Of a stretch of 64,000 bases of DNA, positions 57,186 through 64,000 are shown piece after piece (position 1 is the first letter of the stretch; every line of letters starts with the position of its first letter). The notes beneath the pieces are model-generated. The model was given only the letters and a program-made list of their open reading frames with translations, searched no databases and was not told where the DNA came from. A program made the translations under genes and the position numbers. The stretch covers positions 3,140,501-3,204,500 of the forward strand of contig NZ_FSRS01000001.1 of assembly GCF_900142935.1 (NCBI RefSeq), given 5' to 3'. This stretch comes from Rhodovulum sp. ES.010 (GTDB taxonomy: Bacteria; Pseudomonadota; Alphaproteobacteria; Rhodobacterales; Rhodobacteraceae).

Positions 57186-57793
57186 GTCTGACTCCATGCG
57201 TTCAGTAGCGCGCGGGTCGCGGCCTCGGGGTCGGGGGCGCGGCTGACAGCAGAAACGACGGCCATGCCCGCCGCCCCGGCCCGCCGCAGATCGGGAATAT
57301 CGCCAGGTCCCAGCGCGCCGATGGCCACGGTAGGCACCGGCGCGGCGGCGACGATCCGGGCAAGCCCGTCGAACCCGATGGGCGCGGCTGCATCGGGCTT
57401 CGTCGCGGTCGCGTCGTGCACGGGACCTGCGCCGATATAGTCGACACAATCCGGGATCGCGGCGCATTGCCCGAGCGTCTCGATCGACAGCCCCAAAAGC
57501 GCGTGTGGCCCGATCCGGTCGCGCGCGGCCCGCGGGTCGCCGTCGCCCTGGCCGATGTGAAGGTCCGCGCCGGTGGCGCGGGCGACCTCCACCCGGTCGT
57601 TGACGAAGAGGCGCACCCTCAGAGGCCCCAGTTCGGCCAGCAACGCCTCGGCCAGCCGCGCGATCTCGGAATCCGGAGCGGTCTTGTCGCGGATCTGCAC
57701 CGCCCAGGCGCCTCCGCGTGCGGCCGCGCGGGCCTGATCGATATGCGACAGCGGCGCGGCAGCGTCGGTGACGACGTAGACCGGCCCGATCAT
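57182..57793 (-). CDS. thiE: Thiamine phosphate synthase ThiE
   Basis: Couples HMP-PP and thiazole phosphate to thiamine phosphate. It has 203 residues in a TIM barrel. Conserved positions include VQIRDKT (about 31-37), the FVNDRVE motif (Mg/pyrophosphate binding), GADLHIGQGD, and DYIGAGPVHDATATK (about 118-132). The later VAIGALGPGDI and GAAGMAVVSA complete the phosphate site. Start overlaps the thiM stop and end overlaps the thiD start, so the three genes are translationally coupled. Confidence 0.94.
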   Translation of the reverse strand: MIGPVYVVTDAAAPLSHIDQARAAARGGAWAVQIRDKTAPDSEIARLAEALLAELGPLRVRLFVNDRVEVARATGADLHIGQGDGDPRAARDRIGPHALLGLSIETLGQCAAIPDCVDYIGAGPVHDATATKPDAAAPIGFDGLARIVAAAPVPTVAIGALGPGDIPDLRRAGAAGMAVVSAVSRAPDPEAATRALLNAWSQT

Positions 57794-58581
57794 GCCGCAG
57801 CCTCGATTCGCGCGCCCGTGTCCACCGCCTCGGGCGTTAGGGCGTGAAGCGCGTCCAGGAAGGCCGGCTGGAAGCTGCCCGGTCCCGCTGCCGTTGCCCC
57901 CGCAATTTCGCCGGCCAGACCGAACGCGGCCAGCGCGGCGGCCGTGGCCTCCAGCGTCGGCTGGCCGACGCAGAAGGCCGCGATCACACCGTTCAGCGAA
58001 CAGCCCATGACGGTGATACGCGGCATCAGCGGGTGCCCGTTCGCCACTCGGAAGGCGCGGGCCCCGTCGGTTACGTAATCCACCGGGCCTGTCACCGCGA
58101 CCACGCCGCCCGTGCGCGCGGCGAGGTTGCGCGCCGCGGCCTCGGCGGCCTCGACGCTGTCGCCGGCATCCACCCCGCGCGCCGTGCCGCCAAGCCCAGC
58201 CAGCGTCAGGATTTCCGAGGCGTTGCCGCGGACCACCGTGGGCCGCAGGTCCAGCAGCCGGTCCGACAGGTCCTGCCGGAACCGCGTCGCGCCGACGCCG
58301 ACGGGGTCGAAGACCCAAGGGCGCCCCGCACGCGCCATGACATCCGCTGCCGCCTCCATCCCGGCGGCCCAGTCCGCATCGGCCGTCCCGATATTGACCG
58401 TCAGCGCATTTGCAAGCGCCGCGAATTCGGCCACCTCGTCGCGTGCATGCACCATCGCGGGCGAGGCCCCGATGGCCAGCAGCACGTTGGCCATCATGTT
58501 CATCGCCACGAAATTCGTGATGTTGTGGATCAGCGGGCCCGTCTCCCGCATGTCCGAAAGATAACGTCCGGGGGGTTCCAT
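57790..58581 (-). CDS. thiM: Hydroxyethylthiazole kinase ThiM
   Basis: Phosphorylates the thiazole moiety for thiamine salvage. From the ATG at 58581 it has 263 residues (E. coli ThiM 262), with RETGPLIHNITNFVAMN near the N-terminus, DPVGVG..R and the ATP-binding GCSLNGVIAAF, whose usual Gly-Cys-Ser/Gly pattern is present. An earlier in-frame ATG at 58638 would add 19 residues (282 in total). It is preceded immediately by the riboswitch's GGAGGGAG. Both have a good ribosome site, GGGAGG for 58581. I favour 58581 on length; the choice decides how the riboswitch works. Confidence 0.93.
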   Translation of the reverse strand: MEPPGRYLSDMRETGPLIHNITNFVAMNMMANVLLAIGASPAMVHARDEVAEFAALANALTVNIGTADADWAAGMEAAADVMARAGRPWVFDPVGVGATRFRQDLSDRLLDLRPTVVRGNASEILTLAGLGGTARGVDAGDSVEAAEAAARNLAARTGGVVAVTGPVDYVTDGARAFRVANGHPLMPRITVMGCSLNGVIAAFCVGQPTLEATAAALAAFGLAGEIAGATAAGPGSFQPAFLDALHALTPEAVDTGARIEAAA

Positions 58582-58642
58582 CGCGCCTCCCATGGCGGGG
58601 GGCATGGCGGCCGGATGCACGAGCGGCGCGGCCACCATACAA

Positions 58643-58712
58643 CTCCCTCCGCCGGCATGATCCGGTTCAGGTTCAAAGGGTGCTTCTCAGCCCGCTTTGC
58701 GCGGACGCCCCT
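58643..58712 (-). promoter_or_regulatory. TPP (thi-box) riboswitch
   Basis: The minus strand shows the conserved aptamer blocks: GGGGCG start, CTGAGA followed by ACCCTTTGAACCTGA, then CCGGATCATGCCGGCGGAGGGA. These are the P2-P5 junction sequences of the thiamine pyrophosphate aptamer. The final GGAGGGA would also be a Shine-Dalgarno for the ATG at 58638. When TPP is bound, thiM-thiE-thiD expression should fall. Confidence 0.95.
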
Positions 58713-58825
58713 GTTGCGTACGCCGGACGATGCAGGGCGCGGCCGGGCTTGTCAACCGGGCGCCGCGGCGGGCCGTCCGGCAACGCGCGATTGCCTTTGC
58801 CCGCGGAACCTGCTTGCATTCGTCC

Positions 58826-59659
58826 ATGACGGTTGCCCCGAACGACCCCCTGCGCCTGTCGGCGGTCGACATGTCGCCGCGGCTTGGCAAGAAGCGCTAT
58901 CACGCGGCTCTCAAAGAATTGCAGTTCAGCCTTCGGGCGATCCAGCAGGCCTATCTTTTCTCCGGCGACAGGGCGGTTCTGGTTTTCGAGGGCTGGGATG
59001 CGGCGGGCAAGGGCGGCACGATCCGGCGCATCTCGGCCGCGCTCGACCCGCGCAGCTTCAAGGTCTGGCCCATCGGCGCGCCCCGCGACTACTATCTCGA
59101 CCGGCATTACCTGCTGCGCTTCATGGAGCGGCTCCCGCCGACCGGCGCGATTTCCGCCTTCGACCGGTCGTGGTATGGGCGGGTGCTGGTCGAGCGGGTC
59201 GAGGGGCTGACGCCCGACCACCGGTGGAGCGTGGCCTATGACGAGATCCGCGATTTCGAGCGGATGCTTCTGCGCGACGGCACCCGGCTGGTCAAGCTTT
59301 TCTTCCACATCACGCCGGACGTGCAGCTGAAGCGGTTCGAGGCGCGGCTGCGCGACCCGCTCAAGCGCTGGAAGCTGACCTACGAGGATTTCCGCAACCG
59401 CGAGAAATGGGACCACTACGTCGAGGCGATCGACGACATGCTGGCCCGCACCTCGACCCCGGATGCGCCCTGGCACGTGGTGCCCGCCAACGACAAGCGC
59501 TATGCCCGGATTCACGCGCTGCGCCTCGTCGTCGACGCGCTGAGCTACGGGATGACGCTCGAACCGGTCGTCCCCGACGGCAAGGTGCTGGACGCCGCCC
59601 ACCGTGTTCTGGATGTCGATGACGACCTGATCGCGGATCTTCGCGGCCGAACCGACTAG
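58826..59659 (+). CDS. Polyphosphate kinase 2 (PPK2 family)
   Basis: Transfers phosphate between polyphosphate and nucleotides (NDP or NMP). It has 277 residues. Walker A is GWDAAGKGG (about residues 56-64), Walker B is DRSWYGR (about 113-119), and the lid holds the conserved RRIS...PRS and the EARLRDPLKRWKL stretch. The length and motifs fit class I or III PPK2; the subclass, and so AMP or ADP preference, is not certain. The ATG at 58826 is chosen over the long upstream frame, which overlaps the riboswitch. Next to it is a phosphate transporter, fitting phosphate storage. Confidence 0.92.
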   Translation: MTVAPNDPLRLSAVDMSPRLGKKRYHAALKELQFSLRAIQQAYLFSGDRAVLVFEGWDAAGKGGTIRRISAALDPRSFKVWPIGAPRDYYLDRHYLLRFMERLPPTGAISAFDRSWYGRVLVERVEGLTPDHRWSVAYDEIRDFERMLLRDGTRLVKLFFHITPDVQLKRFEARLRDPLKRWKLTYEDFRNREKWDHYVEAIDDMLARTSTPDAPWHVVPANDKRYARIHALRLVVDALSYGMTLEPVVPDGKVLDAAHRVLDVDDDLIADLRGRTD

Positions 59660-59722
59660 GTCCGGAGGGCTGCAATCCCCTCGCGCCGCCCGCCCTCTGC
59701 CGGCCGCATCGGCGGGCGCGTC

Positions 59723-61204
59723 TCAGACCGGAATGAGGCTGAGCGCATGGAACAGCCCCGCCGACAGGAGCGCGGCGGCAGGCACCGTGACGACCCAGGC
59801 GGCCACGATGGTCATGAAATGCGACCGCCGGACCAGCTTGCGCCGGCGCCGCTCCTCGGCGGCCAGCCGCCTGGCGGGGGGGCGGCTGCGGTTGATCTGG
59901 CGGGCGCGGCGTTCCGCATGCCATTCGCGGAAGAAGCCCACGCCGAAGACCGCGCCCACGGCAATGTGGGTGGAACTCACCGGCAGTCCCAGCCAGGATG
60001 CGACGATCACCGTGATCGCCGCGGCCAGCGCCACGCAATAGGCCCGCATCGGGTTCAGCTTGGTGATCTGGCTGCCGACGATTCGGATCAGCCTGGGGCC
60101 GAACAGCATCAGGCCAAAGGAAATCCCGAAGGCCCCGATGATCATCACCCAGACCGGGATCGCGACCTCGCCCGCGAAGGCGCCGAATTGCTGCGCGTGC
60201 ACGATCGCGGCCAGCGGCCCGACGGCATTCGCCACGTCGTTGGCGCCATGCGCGAAGGACAGGAGCGCGGCCGAGATCACCAATGGCACCGCGAACAACG
60301 TCTTGAGCGACTTGTTGCGGTTTTCCAGGCCGCGGGATTGCCGCCGTATCATCGGGGTCGCGGCGAGATAGCACGCGACGCCGACGCCGAGCCCGATGGT
60401 CAGCGCCGTGGGCAGGTCGATTTCGGCCACGCGCTTCAGCCCCTTCAGCGCGAGATAGGCCGCAAACGTGGCCGCCATCAGCCCGATCAGGACGGGCACC
60501 CAGGTCCGCGCCGCGGCGATCTTGTCATCGCGGTAGATGATGCGCCACTTGACGAAGGCCAGGACCGCCGCCGCGATCAGCCCGCCCAGCAGCGGCGAGA
60601 TCACCCAGCTTGCCGCGATCGCTCCCATCGTGGGCCAGCTGACGGCCGTCAGGCCCGCCGCCGCGACACCCGCGCCCAGAACGCCGCCGACCACCGCATG
60701 CGTGGTCGAGACCGGCGCGCTGAACCAGGTGGCGATGTTCACCCAGATGGCCGCCGACAAAAGCGCAGACATCATCGCCCAGGTGAAGATCCGCGCGTCC
60801 GCCACGCTCGCCGGGTCGATGATGCCCTTGGAGATCGTCGAGACGACGTCGCCTCCGGCGATGAGCGCGCCCGCGCTTTCGCAGATCGCCGCGATCACGA
60901 TGGCCCCGGTCATCGACAGCGCCTGCGCGCCCACCGCCGGACCCATGTTGTTGGCCACGTCGTTGGCGCCGATATTGAGCGCCATGTAGGCGCCGAAGGC
61001 GGCGGCCGCGACGATGAACAGCATCCCCGGCGTGACCCCCGTCACCAGCCCGGCGACGAGCGCCGCGATCACGATGAAGGCCAGCGAGATGCCCACGCCC
61101 ACCAGCGGGCGGGAGACGTGCATCGTGGCGTATTCGACACGCGACAGCCGGTTCAGGTCCCGGTCGAGCGTGCTCCACTGGTCGTCCTTGGAGGTATGGG
61201 TCAC
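59723..61204 (-). CDS. Low-affinity inorganic phosphate transporter (Pit family)
   Basis: Inner-membrane phosphate:H+ or metal-phosphate symporter, 493 residues, about ten helices. PHO4-family repeats are visible: GANDVANNMGPAVGAQAL near residue 78 and GANDVANAVGPLAA near residue 326, the two symmetric signatures of the family. Acidic/Arg-rich cytoplasmic loops separate the halves. It converges with the PPK2 gene, both touching phosphate metabolism. No pho box (CTGTCAT-type) was seen in front of it. Confidence 0.93.
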   Translation of the reverse strand: MTHTSKDDQWSTLDRDLNRLSRVEYATMHVSRPLVGVGISLAFIVIAALVAGLVTGVTPGMLFIVAAAAFGAYMALNIGANDVANNMGPAVGAQALSMTGAIVIAAICESAGALIAGGDVVSTISKGIIDPASVADARIFTWAMMSALLSAAIWVNIATWFSAPVSTTHAVVGGVLGAGVAAAGLTAVSWPTMGAIAASWVISPLLGGLIAAAVLAFVKWRIIYRDDKIAAARTWVPVLIGLMAATFAAYLALKGLKRVAEIDLPTALTIGLGVGVACYLAATPMIRRQSRGLENRNKSLKTLFAVPLVISAALLSFAHGANDVANAVGPLAAIVHAQQFGAFAGEVAIPVWVMIIGAFGISFGLMLFGPRLIRIVGSQITKLNPMRAYCVALAAAITVIVASWLGLPVSSTHIAVGAVFGVGFFREWHAERRARQINRSRPPARRLAAEERRRRKLVRRSHFMTIVAAWVVTVPAAALLSAGLFHALSLIPV

Positions 61205-61247
61205 GCGTTTTCCCGGTGGTTGTGCGGTCGGCAGGGGCGGTCGGCGC

Positions 61248-61715
61248 TCACGTCATGATCCCCAGCGGAAGCGTTCGGAACAGCTCGGCGAGTTCAGGCT
61301 CGTCCACCGCCGCGGCGGCCTCGTCCGGCGCCATCCACGCGCGGCGCCGCTCTGCCGCCTCGGGAAAGCGGTCGGCAAGGGCTTTCACCTCGATTGCGTA
61401 GACATCCACGTCGGTCGCGACCGGCACGCCGCCCTTCAGCCGCTTGTCGTAGCGGTAGCGCCCGATCCGAAGCGGCGGGCGGGCCGTCGTCGTGACCCCG
61501 GCCTCTTCCCAGGCTTCCTCGCGGGCGGTTTCGCCGGCCCCCAGTCCGGTTTTCGGCCATCCCTTGGGCAGGACCCAGCGGCCGGTCTCGCGCGACGTGA
61601 TCATCACGATCTCGGGAACGCCGCCGGACAGCCGATAGCACAGCGCGGCCACCTGGAACCGGGCAGGGCGGCGCAGCAGCGGCGCAAGGGTCGTCTTCCA
61701 GAGCGATCTCAGCAT
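61248..61715 (-). CDS. Nudix hydrolase
   Basis: A 155-residue hydrolase with the Nudix box GLGAGETAREEAWEEAG (about residues 62-78; pattern GX5EX7REUXEEXGU, one residue spaced slightly differently). It resembles the DIPP/NUDT3-like group that cuts diphosphoinositol polyphosphates or diadenosine polyphosphates, because of the RWVLPKGWPK string just before the box. The substrate is not certain. The ATG at 61715 is chosen; open frame to 61922 has no supporting signal. It precedes the Pit gene on the same strand by 43 bp. Confidence 0.88.
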   Translation of the reverse strand: MLRSLWKTTLAPLLRRPARFQVAALCYRLSGGVPEIVMITSRETGRWVLPKGWPKTGLGAGETAREEAWEEAGVTTTARPPLRIGRYRYDKRLKGGVPVATDVDVYAIEVKALADRFPEAAERRRAWMAPDEAAAAVDEPELAELFRTLPLGIMT

Positions 61716-61754
61716 GGATGCCTCACCGGGCGGGCGGAGCCTGTTGCGTAGCAT

Positions 61755-61809
61755 CCCTCGCGGCAAGATGCGAGGGCATGGCGCCTCGGGCATCGCCGGT
61801 GCCATGCCC
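61755..61809. repeat. Two overlapping inverted repeats upstream of the Nudix gene
   Basis: CCCTCGC (61755-61761) / GCGAGGG (61770-61776) and GGGCATGGC (61774-61782) / GCCATGCCC (61801-61809) overlap by three bases, so only one hairpin can form at a time. The rest of the 397-bp gap (61716-62112) shows no gene and no other signal I trust; a minor hairpin GTCGG / CCGAC lies near 62020-62037. Confidence 0.5.
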
Positions 61810-62112
61810 CCGTGTCTCGGGCGCGATGTCCCGGGGAGGCACGCCCTGGCTGCGCAGGGCAGGCCGACGTCGCGCCACGCCGGGCCGGCCTCGGCCAAGG
61901 CCGGATCGGTGCCCCGTTCCACGACCCAAAGGACGCGTGCAGGACACCCGGTTTTCCTCCGGGCGCCATTGCGCTACCATGCCGGTATGACCTGAACCGC
62001 ACAGTCGCAGCGACAGGGTCGGCCTTTTCACCGACACGGTTGCCCCTGGCTATCCGACAGCGCCCCGCGCTGCACGGAGCGCCGCCGCGTGCGTAGGACG
62101 AAGGAGCGACGG

Positions 62113-63339
62113 ATGACGAGTTACGATCCCGAAAAGGGCTACATCGCGATCCTGGGGTGGAGCCTCAACGCCATCGACGCGGTCGACCGGTTCGATCGGC
62201 GCTACATCGTGGTGGCGCCGCCCTGGGCGGAAGACTACTGCAAGCAGAACGACATCCCCTATATGGCCTGGGACTTCGACCGTCTGAACGAACGGTCCTA
62301 CGAGCTGGCCACAAAGCTCAAGGACGAGGGCGTCGATGTCGCGATCCCGCTGTTCGAGGAAACCGTGGAATGGGCCGGGGCAGTCAACGCGGTGCTCTTG
62401 GAGAATCCGCGCCTTCTGGGGCAGTCGATGCTGTTCCGTGACAAGTCGCTGATGAAGCGGCGTGCCCAGCTTGGTGGCATTCGCGTGGGCGTCTTCGAGG
62501 AGGCGCATGACCGGGGCGACGTGATCCGGTTCCTTGTGCGCGTGAACCAGACGCTGCTCAAGCTGGACGGCGACCCGAACGACCCGATCCATTTCAAGGC
62601 GTTCGACAAGTCGGGTACCGCGGGCCACCGCGTGATCCGCACGCCCGAGGACGTGGACAACATCCCCGACGAGGAATTTCCCGCGCTTCTGGAAAGCCAT
62701 CTCGACGGCTGGGAATTCGCGGTCGAGGCGTGGATCAAGGACCGCAAGATCCAGTTCCTGAACATCTCGGAATATGTGACGCTGGGCTATTCGGTCTTCG
62801 TGCCCGCCACGCCCGAGCTCGAGAAACATCGCGCACGGATCACCGAGGAGATCGAGAAGCTGATCGAGGCGTTCGACATCGATTTCGGCTTCATACACCC
62901 GGAATACTTCCTGACCAACGACAACAAGCTTTACTTCGGCGAGGTCGCCTATCGCCCGCCGGGGTTCAACGCGTTGGAGCTGATCGAGCGGGCCTACGGG
63001 TTCAACGGCTACCAGGGCATGGTGCTGATGTTCGACCCGAAGGCCACCAAGGAGGAGATCGACGCCTTCTTTCCCAAGCCCGTCGAGGACGCGAAGGGGC
63101 ATGCGGGCTGTTTCGGCGTCTATCCCCGGCGCCGGGTTGTCAGCCATCTGGAAATCCCGGAGGAAACGCAGAACCATCCCTATTTCGAGTTCCACGAACT
63201 CGCCGAGCCGATGGAACAGAAGGTCACCAAGCGCACGGCCTTCGGCACGCATTGGGGGCTTGCGTATTTCTTCGGCGACGATCCGCACAAATTGCGCGAC
63301 CTGTTAAAGGCTCAGGAAGAATTGGACTTCTATGTCTGA
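62113..63339 (+). CDS. ATP-grasp domain protein of unknown substrate
   Basis: A 408-residue protein whose C-terminal half reads like an ATP-grasp ligase: HPEYFLTNDNKLYFGEVAYRPPGF (about 260-285) holds the Mg-binding Asp/Glu pattern E(V)xxRPPG of that superfamily. The N-terminal part (about 1-110) is a probable Rossmann-like preATP-grasp domain. These enzymes join a carboxylate to an amine or thiol via acyl phosphate. A good Shine-Dalgarno (AAGGAG) lies 6 bp before the ATG at 62113. The gene 40 bp downstream is unrecognised, so the product cannot be named. Confidence 0.75.
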   Translation: MTSYDPEKGYIAILGWSLNAIDAVDRFDRRYIVVAPPWAEDYCKQNDIPYMAWDFDRLNERSYELATKLKDEGVDVAIPLFEETVEWAGAVNAVLLENPRLLGQSMLFRDKSLMKRRAQLGGIRVGVFEEAHDRGDVIRFLVRVNQTLLKLDGDPNDPIHFKAFDKSGTAGHRVIRTPEDVDNIPDEEFPALLESHLDGWEFAVEAWIKDRKIQFLNISEYVTLGYSVFVPATPELEKHRARITEEIEKLIEAFDIDFGFIHPEYFLTNDNKLYFGEVAYRPPGFNALELIERAYGFNGYQGMVLMFDPKATKEEIDAFFPKPVEDAKGHAGCFGVYPRRRVVSHLEIPEETQNHPYFEFHELAEPMEQKVTKRTAFGTHWGLAYFFGDDPHKLRDLLKAQEELDFYV

Positions 63340-63379
63340 AGACGGGTATGCGGGTCCTTGAGACGAGGTAAGACAGCCG

Positions 63380-64000
63380 ATGGCGGAAACCGAGCCCGAG
63401 GCCGACCGGCTGGGCGGCACGCTGGATGTGGCGCTCGACCGGCTTGAGCAGTCGCGCCCCTTCAACAAGCATCGCTTCCAGCGGCCGGTTCTCGACGTGA
63501 TCGCACGTCTGATCCCTGTGCCGGGCGGGCTGGAGGCGGTGTTGCGTCGGGCCCCGCGGCTGGAGGCGGCGGGCCTGTTCCACGGGTCGGACTGGGACGC
63601 GCCGGCCAGCCTGCAGCCGCAACTGGTGGGCCAGACGCTGGCCGCCGACGACAAGATCATGGTCGCGCTCGAGGTGGCGAGCCTGATGCGGTTTCTCGCG
63701 ATTGCGCAGGGGCGGGCGGCGCATCACAGCCTGCATGCCGAGTTCGCGCGGCATTTCCTGACCCAGGTTCTCGCGCTGAACCTGCGCCATTTCTTCGCCG
63801 GCACGTCCGAAGCCGACCGGCAGCTTGCCAATCCCGGCCTGCGCCAGGCGGTGTTCCGCTTCATCGCCGAGCATACGGGGCTGAAGGATGTGCTCGGCGT
63901 TCTGGTCGACGAGATCTGGCGCATCCTCGATCAGCGCCCGGTGCAGACCGGCCCGGTGAAGGAGATGATCACCCAGATCGCCATCGCGATGACGCGGCAG
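63380..64000 (+). CDS. Unrecognised protein, 3' end beyond the window
   Basis: An open frame from the ATG at 63380 to the edge, 207 residues visible with no stop. It shows normal codon use for this genome. The visible part is mostly helical, with Leu/Ala/Arg-rich stretches, and has no motif I can identify. It starts 40 bp after the ATP-grasp gene, probably in the same operon. No Shine-Dalgarno is strong; AAGACAG lies upstream. Confidence 0.7.
   Translation, partial: MAETEPEADRLGGTLDVALDRLEQSRPFNKHRFQRPVLDVIARLIPVPGGLEAVLRRAPRLEAAGLFHGSDWDAPASLQPQLVGQTLAADDKIMVALEVASLMRFLAIAQGRAAHHSLHAEFARHFLTQVLALNLRHFFAGTSEADRQLANPGLRQAVFRFIAEHTGLKDVLGVLVDEIWRILDQRPVQTGPVKEMITQIAIAMTRQ

Noticed and set aside
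58711..61750. Shared 10-mer CTGTTGCGTA near 58711 and 61741.
   Set aside because: A 10-base match is expected many times by chance in 64 kb and the contexts differ.

Overview
The window is high-GC (well over 60%), densely packed alphaproteobacterial chromosome. The gene order hemN / fnrL / usp / ccoNOQP / ccoGHIS, the oxygen-binding cytochrome SHP with its diheme partner, TRAP transporters and many ATGA/TGATG start-stop overlaps point to Rhodobacterales (Rhodobacter, Rhodovulum or Paracoccus relatives). The species cannot be fixed from the sequence. I see no rRNA, tRNA, CRISPR array, insertion sequence or phage gene.

Layout. 1-5.7 kb: a yejABEF-type peptide ABC importer (first gene cut by the window edge). 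5.8-17.1 kb: a micro-oxic respiration block with anaerobic coproporphyrinogen oxidase HemN, the oxygen sensor FnrL, a tandem universal stress protein, cbb3 oxidase ccoNOQP and its assembly genes ccoGHIS. Three FNR boxes lie in its promoter regions. 17.1-23.9 kb: housekeeping genes (FAA-family hydrolase, DD-carboxypeptidase with a probable SPOR domain, HAD hydrolase, ClpS, RsmC-like methyltransferase, an SDR with an altered active site, a small lipoprotein, aerobic HemF). 24.2-29.7 kb: the most interesting region, a two-component-controlled haem electron-transfer cluster (cytochrome b561, two PepSY proteins, OmpR-type regulator, sensor kinase, a cytochrome b561-diheme cytochrome c fusion, SHP, and a free diheme cytochrome c). 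It carries two copies of a 39-bp palindromic operator of identical geometry. 29.8-34.3 kb: a P1B-4 metal ATPase, then divergent hemE and hemC. 34.4-45 kb: a TMADH-like flavoenzyme with one iron-sulfur cysteine replaced, an MgtE-like transporter, tesA head-to-head with a ybbA/ybbP-like ABC pair, an AbrB-family membrane protein, UDP-glucose dehydrogenase and a DUF218 protein.

45-56.4 kb: selenouridine synthase MnmH tail-to-tail with an NDH-SelD fusion, a PNPOx-like protein, an AttH-lipocalin/FtsX-type ABC set, a DUF2892 protein and a TAXI-TRAP transporter. 56.4-61.7 kb: thiM-thiE-thiD behind a TPP riboswitch, PPK2 polyphosphate kinase, a Pit phosphate transporter and a Nudix hydrolase. 62.1-64 kb: an ATP-grasp protein and the start of an unrecognised gene that runs off the window.

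Together the genes link oxygen sensing (FnrL), high-affinity oxygen respiration (cbb3), haem supply under both oxygen regimes (HemN, HemF, HemE, HemC) and a periplasmic oxygen/NO-binding haem relay (SHP). Functions rest on recognised motifs and remembered families; nothing was searched or computed.
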